From assembly GCF_009208735.1 (NCBI RefSeq), contig NZ_WFLJ01000017.1, positions 62,001-126,000 of the forward strand: DNA of 64,000 nucleotides, given 5' to 3'. This document shows, one piece after another, positions 36,704 through 47,357 of the stretch. The stretch's first letter is position 1. The number at the start of each line of letters is the position of its first letter. The notes under the pieces were generated by a model. The model made no database searches and was not told the origin of the DNA. It saw only the letters and a list, made by a program, of their open reading frames with translations. A program made the translations under genes and the position numbers. This DNA comes from Janthinobacterium rivuli. Lineage in GTDB: Bacteria; Pseudomonadota; Gammaproteobacteria; Burkholderiales; Burkholderiaceae_D.

Positions 36704-39511
36704 TTATGCGCTGGCTAGTTTAGCAAACTGTTCGCGCAGTTTTTCAATTGTCGCCGAAAAACTGAGCAAACGCTCGTTTTCTTGCGCAACGATGGCGGCA
36801 GGGGCGCGCGCGACGAAACTTTCATTGCCCAATTTGCTGTTGACCTTGGCAATTTCCGCTTCAATGCGGGCGATTTCCTTGCCCAGACGCTCGCGTTCGG
36901 CGGCCACGTCGATTTCCACTTTCAGCATCAGCTTGGTGGTGCCGACGATGGCGACGGCCGCTGGCGAGTCCGGCAGCGCATCGACGATCTGCACTTCCGC
37001 CAGCTTGCCCAGCGACTGGATGTACGGTGCGTACGACGCCAGCGCTTCTTTCTCGCTGGCATTGCCTGCCTCGACGATCAGGGGCACGCGCACGGAAGGC
37101 GAGATCTGCATTTCGCCGCGCAGGTTGCGCGTCGCGTCCGTCAACGCTTTCAGCTGCTGCATCCACGCTTCGGCCGACTCGTCGATCTTGTCGGTGTTGG
37201 CGATCGGGTACGGCTGCATCATGATCGAATCACCCTCTGGCTTGAGCGTCTTGCCGGCCAGCGGCGCCACCGTTTGCCACAGCGCTTCCGTGACGAAGGG
37301 GATGATCGGATGGGCCAGGCGCAACACCACTTCCAGCACGCGCAGCAGGGTGTGGCGGGTGGCGCGCTGCTGGCCTTCCGTGCCTTGCTGTACTTGCACC
37401 TTGGCCACTTCCAGGTACCAGTCGCAATACTCGTCCCAGACGAATTTGTAGATGGTGGCGGCGATATTGTCGAAACGGAAGTCTTCAAAGCCCTTGGCCA
37501 CGTCCAGCTCCGCCTTTTGCAGCAGGGAGATGATCCACTTGTCCGCTTGCGACAGGTCGGCCTCGTTCGGCGAGCAGTCCTTGCCTTCCGTATTCATCAT
37601 GACGAAACGGGTGGCGTTCCACATCTTGTTGCAGAAGTTGCGGTAGCCTTCGCAGCGGCCCAGGTCGAAATTGATGTTGCGGCCCAGCGAGGCATAGCTG
37701 GCCATGGTGAAGCGCACGGCGTCCGTGCCGTAGGCCGAAATGCCTTCCGGGAATTCCTTGCGCGTCGCCTTGGTGATCTTTTCCGCGTCGCGCGGGTTCA
37801 TCAGGCCCGTCGTGCGCTTGACGATCAAGCCTTCCAGGTCGATGCCGTCGATCAGGTCGATCGGGTCCAGCGTGTTGCCCTTCGACTTGGACATCTTCTG
37901 CCCTGTCGAATCGCGCACGAGGCCGTGCACGTAGACGGTTTCAAACGGCACCTTGCCCGTGAAGTGCGCCGTCATCATGACCATGCGCGCGACCCAGAAG
38001 AAGATGATGTCGAAACCCGTCACCAGCACGGACGACGGCAGGAAGGCCTTCATGTCCGGCGTTTCTTCAGGCCAACCCATGGTCGAGAACGGCACCAGGG
38101 CGGACGAGAACCACGTGTCGAGCACGTCGTCGTCGCGCTTCAAGGGGCCCGTGCTGCCGGCGGCCAGCGCCTTGGCTTCCGCTTCGGCTTGCGTTTTCGC
38201 AACAAAGATATTGCCCTTGTCGTCGTACCACGCCGGGATTTGATGGCCCCACCACAGTTGGCGCGAGATGCACCAGTCCTGGATGTTGTTGAGCCACTGG
38301 TTGTAGGTGGTGCTCCAGTTTTCCGGCACGAACTTGATTTCGCCGCTGGCCACTTTATCCAGCGCCGTTTCCGCGATCGATTTGCCGGGGAAGAAAGTGC
38401 CTTCCGGGGCCGGCTTGCTCATGGCGACGAACCACTGGTCCGTCAGCATCGGCTCGATGACGACGCCCGTGCGGTCGCCGCGCGGCACCATCAGTTTGTG
38501 CGGCTTGACTTGCTCCAGCAAGCCTTGCGCGTCCAGGTCGGCGACGATCTGCTTGCGCGCGGCGAAGCGGTCCATGCCGCGGTACGCTGCCGGCGCGTCG
38601 TCCGTGATCTTCGCGTCCAGCGTCAGGATGACGATTTGCGCCAGTTTATGGCGTTGGCCCACGGCGTAATCGTTCATGTCGTGCGCAGGCGTAATCTTCA
38701 CGCAGCCCGTGCCGAATTCCTTGTCGACGTATTCGTCGGCGATGATGGGGATTTCGCGGTCCGTCAGCGGCAGTTTGAGCATCTTGCCCACCAGCGCCGT
38801 GTAGCGCTCGTCCGTCGGATCGACGGCCACGGCCACGTCGCCCAGCATGGTTTCAGGACGGGTGGTGGCCACCGTCAGGAAGCCGCTGCCGTCGGCCAGC
38901 GGGTACTTGATGTACCACATGGAGCCGTCTTCTTCCTCGGACACCACTTCCAGGTCCGAGACAGCCGTGCCCAGCACGGGGTCCCAGTTGACGAGGCGTT
39001 TGCCGCGGTAGATCAGGCCTTGCTCGAACAGGCGCACGAAGACGTCGGTGACGACTTTCGAGCGCGGTTCATCCATCGTGAAGTATTCGCGCTGCCAGTC
39101 GGCCGAGGCGCCCAGGCGGCGCATCTGGCCGGTGATGATGGAACCGGATTTTTCTTTCCATTCCCACACTTTTTCCACGAATTTCTCGCGGCCCAGGTCA
39201 TGGCGCGAAATCTTTTGCGCGTCCAGCTGGCGTTGCACGACGATTTGCGTGGCGATACCCGCGTGGTCGGTGCCGGGAATCCAGGCCGTGTTGTGGCCCA
39301 GCATGCGGTGGTAGCGGGTCAGGCCATCCATGATGGTCTGGTTGAACGCATGGCCCATGTGCAGGGTGCCGGTGACGTTCGGCGGCGGCAACTGGATGCT
39401 GAAGGAAGGTTTTCCGGCATCGAGGGTGGCGGTGAAGTAACCGCGCTGTTCCCACTCGGTGCGCCAGAATTGTTCAATGTCGGCGGGCTCGAAAGACTTG
39501 GCTAATTCCAT
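36704..39511 (-). CDS. valS: Valyl-tRNA synthetase
   Basis: Class I synthetase of 935 residues with an editing domain. The HIGH motif is HMGHAF (N-terminal, [13 protein letters not shown]), KMSKS is complete ([18 protein letters not shown]), and the C-terminus carries the valine-specific coiled coil ([21 protein letters not shown]). ATG 39511 gives [13 protein letters not shown]; the TTG at 39532 would extend it by seven residues. No strong Shine-Dalgarno is seen before either. Confidence 0.97.
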   Translation of the reverse strand: MELAKSFEPADIEQFWRTEWEQRGYFTATLDAGKPSFSIQLPPPNVTGTLHMGHAFNQTIMDGLTRYHRMLGHNTAWIPGTDHAGIATQIVVQRQLDAQKISRHDLGREKFVEKVWEWKEKSGSIITGQMRRLGASADWQREYFTMDEPRSKVVTDVFVRLFEQGLIYRGKRLVNWDPVLGTAVSDLEVVSEEEDGSMWYIKYPLADGSGFLTVATTRPETMLGDVAVAVDPTDERYTALVGKMLKLPLTDREIPIIADEYVDKEFGTGCVKITPAHDMNDYAVGQRHKLAQIVILTLDAKITDDAPAAYRGMDRFAARKQIVADLDAQGLLEQVKPHKLMVPRGDRTGVVIEPMLTDQWFVAMSKPAPEGTFFPGKSIAETALDKVASGEIKFVPENWSTTYNQWLNNIQDWCISRQLWWGHQIPAWYDDKGNIFVAKTQAEAEAKALAAGSTGPLKRDDDVLDTWFSSALVPFSTMGWPEETPDMKAFLPSSVLVTGFDIIFFWVARMVMMTAHFTGKVPFETVYVHGLVRDSTGQKMSKSKGNTLDPIDLIDGIDLEGLIVKRTTGLMNPRDAEKITKATRKEFPEGISAYGTDAVRFTMASYASLGRNINFDLGRCEGYRNFCNKMWNATRFVMMNTEGKDCSPNEADLSQADKWIISLLQKAELDVAKGFEDFRFDNIAATIYKFVWDEYCDWYLEVAKVQVQQGTEGQQRATRHTLLRVLEVVLRLAHPIIPFVTEALWQTVAPLAGKTLKPEGDSIMMQPYPIANTDKIDESAEAWMQQLKALTDATRNLRGEMQISPSVRVPLIVEAGNASEKEALASYAPYIQSLGKLAEVQIVDALPDSPAAVAIVGTTKLMLKVEIDVAAERERLGKEIARIEAEIAKVNSKLGNESFVARAPAAIVAQENERLLSFSATIEKLREQFAKLASA

Positions 39512-39611
39512 GATTTGGCGTGTGATTGGCAAAAGGAACCATTATAAGGGGTGCATAAAGCATGCGCAGCAAATAGCGGGCCTGGATGGGCTGAAAAGCC
39601 GCGCACGATTG

Positions 39612-39623
39612 AGCAATATTGCT
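39612..39623. repeat. 12-bp perfect palindrome between valS and the ankyrin gene
   Basis: AGCAATATTGCT at 39612-39623, in the AT-rich divergent gap between valS and the gene starting at 39682. It could be an operator. Confidence 0.3.
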
Positions 39624-39681
39624 TCATTGTATTTTTTCTAAGCTATCATCTTTGCAACATTATTTGAAAGTCCAGAAGATC

Positions 39682-42600
39682 ATGAAGAAATTGTGGCAAT
39701 TGGCCGTGCTCGGCGTCGGATTGGCTGCCGGGGAAGCATGCGCCGGCGTACCTGAGGGAATGGCGGCTTTCCAGCGCGGGCGCTGCATCGATGCCGTGGC
39801 GCAACTGCGCGGACCGGCGCTGGGCGGCAATATCAAGGCGCAAAAGGTTCTCGGCGATATCTACCTGGGCGAGGAGCGATGTGCGGACGTGGCGCGCAGC
39901 GATGCCGAAGCCGGACGCTGGTATCTGCTGGCGGCCAAGGGCGGCGATCGCGTTGCGCAGGACGAACTGGTTTCCCTGTATACGAGCTGGTCGGGCAGCC
40001 TGCGCAATCCCGCGCGCGCGCTGCCCTGGCTGCGCAGTCTGGCGTCGCAGGGCGCCGGCGAACCGATGGCGCAACTGGCGCAAATGTATGAACGGGGCGA
40101 AGGCGTGCCGGCCGACAAGGTGGTGTCGTATGCGCTCAGACTGCTGGCGCTGCAAGACAAGAAATGGAAGGGCGCGGCCGAACTGGAGACGTATCTGCCG
40201 GCGCGCCGCCGCGCGATGTCGCCGGACCAGGTCGACGAGGCCGTGCGCCTGGCCGGTCGCTGGAAGCGCGGCGCATCCCTGCCGGCGACGTCGCAGACGG
40301 GACGGCGCTCGCCGCAGGACTGGTACCGCCGCGCCGCCGAGGGCGGCGACATGGACGCAGCCTACCAGCTGGGCATGCTGTGCTGCAACGGGGCGGACGG
40401 CCTGGATGAAAAGGAGGCCGCCCGCTGGCTGCGCAAGGCCGCCGAAAGCGGCCATGCCAAGGCCCAGCTGCAGCTGGCCATGATGTACGGCCTGGATCGG
40501 GGCGTGCCGCAGGACTATGTGCTCGCTTCCATGCTGAGCCAGCTGGCGGCGGCGAGCGGGGAAGCGGGGGCCTCCACCGCCGTGGCCGGCTGGGCAAAGG
40601 CGATGAATGCGGCGCAAAACGCCGAAGCGGACCAGCTGGCGCGGGCGTGGAAGGTGGGCATGCCGCTGCCGCAGCTTACCGTGCACGGCATGGAACGGGT
40701 GATCCATTATGTGCGCGAGGCGCGCGACAAGCTGCCGCCGACGCCCGAGGTGAGCGCGCTGTTCGACGCCGCCAGCGAGGGCGATGAAGCCGCTTTTGGC
40801 AAGCTGCTCGCCGGCGTCGCCTCGCCGGGTGCCTACCGGAGCGGCGAGAATACCTTGCTGCACGTCTTGATCTTGCCCGCCTACAGCCTGGTCGAAGCGG
40901 AACAGGCGTGGCAGAAGGCGCAACCGCGTCTGGACGATGAGTTGCTGCGACAGATGCAGCGGCGGGCGCACCGCGAGGCGCAACGCGAGCGGCACGCCGC
41001 GCTGCTGCCGGCCAAGCTGCGCATGATGACGCTGCTGTTGCAGCGCGGCGTGCCGGTCGCTGAAGGCACCGGGGGCAGTAGCGTCGCGCCCCTGCATCTG
41101 GCGGCCATGTATGGCAATGCCGCGATGGTGCGCCTGTTGCTGGCCCATGGCGCCGACGTCCGGCATTACGGTGCCGGAAACGAGACGCTGGCGCCGCTGG
41201 AATACGCGCTGCAGCAGGAAGCGGCGGGCGTTCTGCCGGAATTGCTCGACGCGGATGAGCGTACGGCGAACATGATTGCCTTGCTGGACGCGGGTTCGGG
41301 CCTGCCGTATCTGGTGGGCGACCAGCGCATGGCAGAGCTGCGCAAGGCTCAGAAGACGAAAGACGGCGCGGTGAGGCCGGCCGAACGGCCGCTGGCCGAT
41401 GACATGCTGTGGAGCCGCTTGCTGGGCCTGACGCGCGGCACCGAAGTGCTCGATAAAATGCTGGCCACCGGCACCACGCCCGAGATCGACGACAAGGGCA
41501 AGTCGCTGTACGCCTACGCTGCCGAAGCGGGCAACGCCGGCGCGCTGGACTGGCTCAAGCAGCGCGTGCCGCGGCATGATGCGAAAGGCAATGACCGCTG
41601 GCTCGATGCCGCGATGCGCGCCATGTACAAGCACGAGCCGGCGTCCGACGATGTGCTGCGCCAACTGGTGATGCCCGGCATGCCGTGGACGCAAGTCGGC
41701 CCCGCAGCCGAGGGGGGGCACATGAGAGAACTGAAGACGCTCGATACGCTGCACCTGGAAACGGAGACGCTGCTGTGGCATGCCGTGCGCAGCCAGCGGC
41801 CCGACTGGGTCGTCCGCCTGGCCGCGCTGGGCGCGCCCGCCGTCAGCGATGGCTATCGTCCCCCCTTGCTGGCGGCCGTCGAAAATGGCGATGCGGCGAT
41901 GGTCAAGCTGCTGCTGGGTCTGGGCGCCGATCCGCTGGGCGGCGAGTTCCCCGTCTTGCGGATGGCGCTGAAACTGAAGCCGACGCCGGAAAACAATACC
42001 GTGCTGACCCAGCTGCTGGCGGCCGTCACGGCGCGCCAGCCGCCAGCAGACCTCAAGTGGTCGCCGCTGGACGAGGCGCTGCGCTCCGTGCGCGATGCGG
42101 CCGGCGTCGAGCGGGTACGCCTGATGCTGGCGGCCGGCTTGCCGGCCAGCCAGTTGAGCAATAGCGCCGCCATGTTCGCCGTGGCGTCGCCGCAGCGCGC
42201 ACTGGCGCCGCTGTTGCTGGAGCACGGCATGTTGCGGCGCGCCGACGGCGTGCGGCGCGCGCCGGGCGATGCGGCGGTGCTGCGCCAGGCGCTGCGGGCG
42301 CGGCGCGCCGATCTGCTGTTGCCTCTGCTGGACCTGGGACTCGACCCGAACTGGCGCGGCGCCAATCAGAAGAGCGCGCTGGAGCAGGCCATCGTCAGCG
42401 GCGAGACCGAGGCAGTGCGTCTGTTCATCGCGCGCGGCGCGCGGATCGATGAAAGCACGGAGCACGCATGGGGCAGCGCGCTGGACCTGGCCGCCGCCAG
42501 CCTCGACGCCGATATGCTGGCCCTCGTCACGCGCGGCTCGACGCTGCCGCTGGACAAGGTGTGCCTGCCGGATACGTCGAACCTGGTCAACATCGTCATG

Positions 42601-43497
42601 AACGCATCGGACGTGTATTGGAACTTGCTGCTCAAGCAGGGTTTTGCTGTCGCGCCGCAACAGTGCGAGCACGCCATGGCGCCGCGCCTGATCACCGCCT
42701 TTGCCGACGAACCGGGGGGCATACTGGCCGGCTGGCTGGGCCAGCGCTTTGCCGCGCGCCTGCCGCGCCTGGCCGGCGGCCTGCGGCAGCTCGCGCCGCA
42801 GGACTGGAGCGCGCTGCGCGCCGCCGGGCGCGACGACATGCTGGTCATCCTGGCGGCCGGTGGCTGGCGGGTGCCGCCGGCCGCGGTTGCGCCCGCGCCC
42901 GTACACAAGGACAAGGCTGCCGACCTGGCGCTGCAACAGCGTTTGCCGGGGCGCTATGCGCTGGGGCGCAAGACCGAGGTCGCATCGCAGATCGTCCTGC
43001 GCGCCGACGGGCGTTTCAGCTACGGGATGGTGTATGGCGTCGATGAGCAAGCGGCGCAGGGGCGCTGGTCGGTGCTGGACGGCGCGCTGCTGCTGCAGGG
43101 CGATGGAGCATCGCCCGATGCGCCATTTGCGTTGCTGCCGCCGCGCCCGGGCGATGCCACCACCGGCCCGGCCCGCATCATCGTCGAATACCGCAACGAG
43201 GCCGTGCCCGATATCGGCCTGGCGGCGCTGGGCGATGCGCCCGCGTTCGCCAAAGGCGTCAGCGGCAAGCAGCCGTGGCCGGTGCCGTTTGCCGGGCCGC
43301 TACGGCATCTGGCGCTGTCCCATCCGGAAACGGGCGTGGCCACGGTGGTGCTGCCGGCCCGGCAAGGCCTGTTGCGTTTTGCGCTGTATCCGCCGCGCCC
43401 GGGCATGCGCGATTTCCACGCCGTCATCGGCATCGAGGATGGCAAACTGGCCTGGGATCGCGACGGGCAAATGCTGTTGTACGACAGGGTGAAGTAA
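39682..43497 (+). CDS. Very large exported protein with Sel1-like and ankyrin repeats
   Basis: A 1271-residue protein. ATG 39682 (MKKLWQLAVLGVGLAAGEACAG) gives a signal peptide, so it should be periplasmic. Residues about 30-290 contain Sel1-type repeats (AQLAQMYERGEGVPADKVVSYAL; AYQLGMLCCNGADGLDEKEA; AQLQLAMMYGLDRGVPQDYV). From about 390 to 1070 there are ankyrin repeats, clearest at 462-493 (APLHLAAMYGNAAMVRLLL) and 727-753 (PLLAAVENGDAAMVKLLLG). The final 185 residues look like a separate beta-rich domain (GRYALGRKTEVASQIVLRAD, GRWSVLDGALLLQG). Both repeat types mediate protein contacts. It stands alone; function unknown. Confidence 0.82.
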   Translation: MKKLWQLAVLGVGLAAGEACAGVPEGMAAFQRGRCIDAVAQLRGPALGGNIKAQKVLGDIYLGEERCADVARSDAEAGRWYLLAAKGGDRVAQDELVSLYTSWSGSLRNPARALPWLRSLASQGAGEPMAQLAQMYERGEGVPADKVVSYALRLLALQDKKWKGAAELETYLPARRRAMSPDQVDEAVRLAGRWKRGASLPATSQTGRRSPQDWYRRAAEGGDMDAAYQLGMLCCNGADGLDEKEAARWLRKAAESGHAKAQLQLAMMYGLDRGVPQDYVLASMLSQLAAASGEAGASTAVAGWAKAMNAAQNAEADQLARAWKVGMPLPQLTVHGMERVIHYVREARDKLPPTPEVSALFDAASEGDEAAFGKLLAGVASPGAYRSGENTLLHVLILPAYSLVEAEQAWQKAQPRLDDELLRQMQRRAHREAQRERHAALLPAKLRMMTLLLQRGVPVAEGTGGSSVAPLHLAAMYGNAAMVRLLLAHGADVRHYGAGNETLAPLEYALQQEAAGVLPELLDADERTANMIALLDAGSGLPYLVGDQRMAELRKAQKTKDGAVRPAERPLADDMLWSRLLGLTRGTEVLDKMLATGTTPEIDDKGKSLYAYAAEAGNAGALDWLKQRVPRHDAKGNDRWLDAAMRAMYKHEPASDDVLRQLVMPGMPWTQVGPAAEGGHMRELKTLDTLHLETETLLWHAVRSQRPDWVVRLAALGAPAVSDGYRPPLLAAVENGDAAMVKLLLGLGADPLGGEFPVLRMALKLKPTPENNTVLTQLLAAVTARQPPADLKWSPLDEALRSVRDAAGVERVRLMLAAGLPASQLSNSAAMFAVASPQRALAPLLLEHGMLRRADGVRRAPGDAAVLRQALRARRADLLLPLLDLGLDPNWRGANQKSALEQAIVSGETEAVRLFIARGARIDESTEHAWGSALDLAAASLDADMLALVTRGSTLPLDKVCLPDTSNLVNIVMNASDVYWNLLLKQGFAVAPQQCEHAMAPRLITAFADEPGGILAGWLGQRFAARLPRLAGGLRQLAPQDWSALRAAGRDDMLVILAAGGWRVPPAAVAPAPVHKDKAADLALQQRLPGRYALGRKTEVASQIVLRADGRFSYGMVYGVDEQAAQGRWSVLDGALLLQGDGASPDAPFALLPPRPGDATTGPARIIVEYRNEAVPDIGLAALGDAPAFAKGVSGKQPWPVPFAGPLRHLALSHPETGVATVVLPARQGLLRFALYPPRPGMRDFHAVIGIEDGKLAWDRDGQMLLYDRVK

Positions 43498-43981
43498 GCG
43501 CGACCGTCGCCTGGGCATGGCGGCCGCCCCGGCATCGGGAGGGGGGTGTAAGCCCGTGTTTTGGCGGCCTGGCGAGTCGTTTTACTGCAACAGAACGGGG
43601 ATGACGGCGCTGCCGATGCTATAATGCCGGCCTCGGCGCCTCCTGCCTCATCCTTGCGGACGGCGCCAGCAGACGCGGTGGTATCAATGTTTCATATCCA
43701 ACACTCGTCCGCGTCTCAAGGCCAGCGCATCCGCGATGCCAGCCACCTTCAGCGCGTCCCCTTCGGGCGGTGCGCCTGAGCCACGCGCACCGCCAGCGGT
43801 GCACCATTCACGGCGGAATCAAAGCGGCACGTCCATTGCACGCCGCTGCCGCCACAGCTTAGCCAGGATCTTTTGTCCGGCGCGTCGTTTTTTGATACGG
43901 CATCCCCCGCATGGCGCCTTGCCGCTTGTGGCTTTGCCGTGGCCGCCGCTTTCCTGGTTTCGCTTTTACAAGGAAATCATC
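43498..43981 (+). other. 484-bp non-coding stretch before the porin gene
   Basis: No convincing gene here; the short open frames lack Shine-Dalgarno sequences and family features. It holds a consensus TATAAT at 43620-43625 with no good -35, and a possible stem GACGCGG (43672-43678) with CCGCGTC (43709-43715). If TATAAT is the porin promoter, the mRNA leader would be about 350 bases, long enough to hold a regulatory structure or sRNA target site. Confidence 0.45.
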
Positions 43982-45037
43982 ATGAAAAAAATCGCCATCG
44001 TTGCCGGCCTTGCCACCACCCTGGGCGCCTTGCCTGCCGCACACGCCCAGTCGTCCGTCGAGCCGTCTTCCGTCACCCTATATGGCTTGATGGATGCGGG
44101 CCTGGTGCAGGAAGGCGGCGTCAGCAAGCTCACCAGCGGCGTGTCGGCCGGTTCGCGTCTCGGCTTGCGCGGCACGGAATCCCTGGGCAATGGCTTGCAC
44201 GCCGTGTTCACCCTGGAAGCGGGTGTTCTGAGCGACACGGGCCGCTCCGACCAGGCGGGGCAATTGTTTGGCCGCCAGGCCTTTGTCGGCATCGACAGCC
44301 CGCTGGGCATGCTGACCGTGGGGCGCCAGTACAACCTGCAAAGCCAGGCGCTGACCGACGTGGCCGACCCGTTCGAAGGCGGCCTGGCCGGCGCGGCAAC
44401 CAACCTGGCCGGCTATTCGGCCACGCGCATCGACAATACCGTGCGCTACACTTCGCCCGAGCTGCGCGGCGTGACGGCGACGGTGATGTATGGTGCCGGC
44501 GAGCACACGGGGATGGCGGCAGATCAACGTTCGCTGGGCCTGGCCCTCGGCTATGTCAACGGTCCCCTGACCTTGCGCCTGGCGCGCCAGAGCCGTGCCG
44601 GCGAGCCGGGCAAGGCCGACGTCAACAACACCATTCTGGCCGGTAACTACAACTTTGGCGTGGCCACGGCGTTTGCCGGCTATGGCCGCAACACGGGCGA
44701 TGGCAGCACCATGTTCTTTGCGGAAAATCCGTACGGCGCGGCGCAGGCGCCGGCCCAGTCCACCGACAGCCGCGACGCCATCGTCGGCGTCTCCGTGCCG
44801 CTGGGCGCGACGACCCTGCTGGCCTCGTATGTGCGCAAGGATGACCGCGATGCGGCCAACCGCGATGCGCAGCAGCTGGCCATCGGCGCCACGTATGCCT
44901 TGTCCAAGCGCAGCAAGGTGTATGTCGCCTACGCGCACATCCGTAACCGCAACGACGCCGCCTATATGGTGGGCAATGCGACGGAAGTGGGCAGCGGCAA
45001 CCGCGCCTTCAACGTCGGTCTGCGCCACGCGTTTTAA
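43982..45037 (+). CDS. Gram-negative general porin
   Basis: A 351-residue outer membrane porin of the betaproteobacterial type (Comamonas Omp32-like). Signal peptide MKKIAIVAGLATTLGALPAAHAQ, then VTLYGLMDAGLVQEGG, RLGLRGTESLGNGLHAVFTLE, LFGRQAFVGIDSPLGMLTVGRQY and the terminal VGLRHAF ending in Phe as porins do. The start has AAGGAAATC upstream; the frame opens at 43736 without support. Strong GC bias. Its stop codon overlaps that of the convergent gene. Confidence 0.92.
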   Translation: MKKIAIVAGLATTLGALPAAHAQSSVEPSSVTLYGLMDAGLVQEGGVSKLTSGVSAGSRLGLRGTESLGNGLHAVFTLEAGVLSDTGRSDQAGQLFGRQAFVGIDSPLGMLTVGRQYNLQSQALTDVADPFEGGLAGAATNLAGYSATRIDNTVRYTSPELRGVTATVMYGAGEHTGMAADQRSLGLALGYVNGPLTLRLARQSRAGEPGKADVNNTILAGNYNFGVATAFAGYGRNTGDGSTMFFAENPYGAAQAPAQSTDSRDAIVGVSVPLGATTLLASYVRKDDRDAANRDAQQLAIGATYALSKRSKVYVAYAHIRNRNDAAYMVGNATEVGSGNRAFNVGLRHAF

Positions 45038-47118
45038 GCGGGCAGCATGCTGCCTTCGCGCAGCAGCGCTTCGAAGGCGGGCGCGGCCAGGGGGCGGCTG
45101 AACAAATAGCCCTGCATCTGGTCGCAGCCGTGCTGGCGCAGGAAGGCCAGCTGCTGCGCCGTTTCCACGCCTTCCGCGATCACTTTCAGGCGCAAGCTGT
45201 GCGCCAGCGAAATGATGGCGCGCACGATGGCCGCATCGTCGTCGCTGTGCGTGATGTCGCTGACGAAGGTTTTGTCGATTTTCAATACGTCGATGGGGAA
45301 GTGGCGCAGGTAGGCCAGGCTGGAATAGCCGGTGCCGAAGTCGTCGATGGACAGTTGCACGCCCAGTCCCTTCAGCTTGGCCATGATGGACGTGGCTTGC
45401 TCCACGTTATGCATGACCATGCTTTCCGTCAATTCCAGTTCCAGATGGGCGGCGGCGAGGCCCGTCTCGGCCAGTGCCTGCGCCACCGCGTGCAGCAGAT
45501 TTCTTTGCTTGAATTGCCGCGCCGACAGGTTGACGGCCAGGCGCAGCGGACCGTGGCCGGCCAGTTGCCAGGCGCGCGTCTGGGCACATGCCGTGCGCAG
45601 GACCCAGTCGCCGATCTGCGTGATCAAGCCCATTTCCTCGGCCAGGCCAATGAAGCTGGCCGGTGGAATGCGTCCCAGTTGCGGATGTTGCCAGCGCAGC
45701 AGCGCTTCCATGCCCACCACCACGCCGCTGGCCAGGTCCAGCTGGGGCTGGTATTCGAGGTGGAATTGCCCCCGCTCCAGGGCGTGGCGCAATTCGCTTT
45801 CCAGTCCCAGCCGCTCCAGGGTGCCCGCATTCATGCCCGACGCATAGAATTGCCAGTGGCCCCGTCCCTGTTCCTTGGCGCGGTACATGGCGATGTCGGC
45901 GTGCTTGATCAAGGTGTCGGCATTCTGGCCATCGTCGGGATACACGGCCACGCCCATGCAGCAGCTGAGAAAAAATTCATATTCGCCCAGTTGCAGCGGC
46001 TGCGCCACGGCGTCCTGAATGCGCTGCAGGATGGCGGCGCCCGGTTCGCCATTGCCATGCTGGGGCAGCAGCAGCACGAATTCGTCGCCGCCCAGTCGCG
46101 CCACCGTGTCGACTTCGCGCGTGGCGTCGCGCAGGCGCTCGGCCACGTTTTTCAGTACCTGGTCGCCCGCATCGTGGCCCAGCGTGTCGTTGACGAATTT
46201 AAAGCGGTCGAGGTCGATGAACACCACCCACAGGGGCAGGCCGTTGCGCCGCGTCACGGCCATCGCCTGCTCCAGCCGTTCGCGCAGCAGGGCCCGGTTG
46301 GCCAGGCCCGTGAGGATGTCGTGCCTGGCCTGGAATTCCATCTCTTGTTCGAAGCGCATGACGGTGCTGATGTCGTATTGCGCCACGACAAAGTGGCTGA
46401 CGGGGCCATCGCCATCGTCGCGCACGGGCGCGACGAACAGCTCGCTCCAGTAGCAGCTGCCATCCTTGCGGAAATTGCGCACGATGGCCTTGCCTTCGCG
46501 CTGTTCGCGCAGGGCCGCCGTGATGGCGTGCATGTCTTGCCGTCCTTGCTCGGGACCCTGCAAGTCTTCCAGGCGCCGGCCGATGATTTCCTCGGCCGCA
46601 TAGCCGGTGATGCGCTCGAAGGCGGGATTGACGTATTCGATCAGGTAGCCTGGCGCGTCGGCGCTGCACAGGATGATGGCATTGGCCGACACTTCGATGA
46701 TGCGTTCGCGCAGCCGCAGCGATTTCTCATTGTGCATGCGCGCGGCGATGTCTTCGGACAGGCGCAGGTTGGCGAACTGCAGCGCCGCCGTGCGCTCGCC
46801 CGTGATGCGGGCAATCACGGAATTGCGCGACACGAGCTGAAAGACATACGCCGTTGCAAGCAGGCTCGACAGCAGGCCGCCCAGCAGCACGTACAGGGAG
46901 CCGCGATGGTTCGCATCCAGGCTCATGCCGTTGGCTGGCAGCAGGGCGGCGCGCAGCGTCTGTCCGCTGGCGTGGTACTGCAGCAGCAGCCGGGTGCTTT
47001 CCGACTCGATCTGGCGCGCCGAGACATAGCACAGGGCCGTCAGGCACAGTCCGACCGCCAGAGTGATCAGGGCCGAGGTGGAAACGGAAATGGAGATACG
47101 TTTGAAGAATGATTGCAT
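45034..47118 (-). CDS. Membrane PAS-GGDEF-EAL protein (cyclic-di-GMP turnover)
   Basis: A 694-residue protein starting at ATG 47118 (MQSFFKRISISV). Two membrane helices (about 11-33 and 75-97) flank a short periplasmic loop, then a PAS domain (IIEVSANAIILCSAD, YVNPAFERITGYAAEEIIGR), a GGDEF domain with intact GGDEF (46078-46092) and RFKFVNDTLGHDAGD, and an EAL domain with intact EAL (45700-45708), DDFGTGYSSLAYL and ETAQQ. Both catalytic motifs look functional, so it could make or break cyclic-di-GMP. It is divergent from a Crp/Fnr-like gene and convergent with the porin, sharing TTAA at the stops. Confidence 0.92.
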   Translation of the reverse strand: MQSFFKRISISVSTSALITLAVGLCLTALCYVSARQIESESTRLLLQYHASGQTLRAALLPANGMSLDANHRGSLYVLLGGLLSSLLATAYVFQLVSRNSVIARITGERTAALQFANLRLSEDIAARMHNEKSLRLRERIIEVSANAIILCSADAPGYLIEYVNPAFERITGYAAEEIIGRRLEDLQGPEQGRQDMHAITAALREQREGKAIVRNFRKDGSCYWSELFVAPVRDDGDGPVSHFVVAQYDISTVMRFEQEMEFQARHDILTGLANRALLRERLEQAMAVTRRNGLPLWVVFIDLDRFKFVNDTLGHDAGDQVLKNVAERLRDATREVDTVARLGGDEFVLLLPQHGNGEPGAAILQRIQDAVAQPLQLGEYEFFLSCCMGVAVYPDDGQNADTLIKHADIAMYRAKEQGRGHWQFYASGMNAGTLERLGLESELRHALERGQFHLEYQPQLDLASGVVVGMEALLRWQHPQLGRIPPASFIGLAEEMGLITQIGDWVLRTACAQTRAWQLAGHGPLRLAVNLSARQFKQRNLLHAVAQALAETGLAAAHLELELTESMVMHNVEQATSIMAKLKGLGVQLSIDDFGTGYSSLAYLRHFPIDVLKIDKTFVSDITHSDDDAAIVRAIISLAHSLRLKVIAEGVETAQQLAFLRQHGCDQMQGYLFSRPLAAPAFEALLREGSMLPA

Positions 47119-47357
47119 GATGGCGTCCGGTGGCAGTGCCGGTGCCGATCCATGATCCGGCAGCCCTGGCAGTGATGCCGACTGTAGGGCGCGCGGCACA
47201 GGGCCGTCCGTTCGCTGGCGAACGGACAATCATGCCCACAAGAAATATAGTCGCGTCATTGTGCCGTCGCTGTGTTACGCTGCTGCATATGGCGCCCCTC
47301 GTTCGGACGTCTTACCTCTATCCCCTAGCTGACGACTGGAAACCAGGAAAACTGCCC

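Noticed and set aside
36782-39505. A 907-residue open frame antisense to valS
   Set aside because: Same composition artefact; valS motifs are complete on the minus strand.
39646-43050. A 1134-residue minus-strand frame antisense to the ankyrin gene
   Set aside because: No start context, no signal or domain, arginine- and histidine-rich shadow composition.
45130-47112. A 660-residue plus-strand frame over the GGDEF-EAL gene
   Set aside because: Antisense shadow; GGDEF and EAL motifs are intact on the minus strand.
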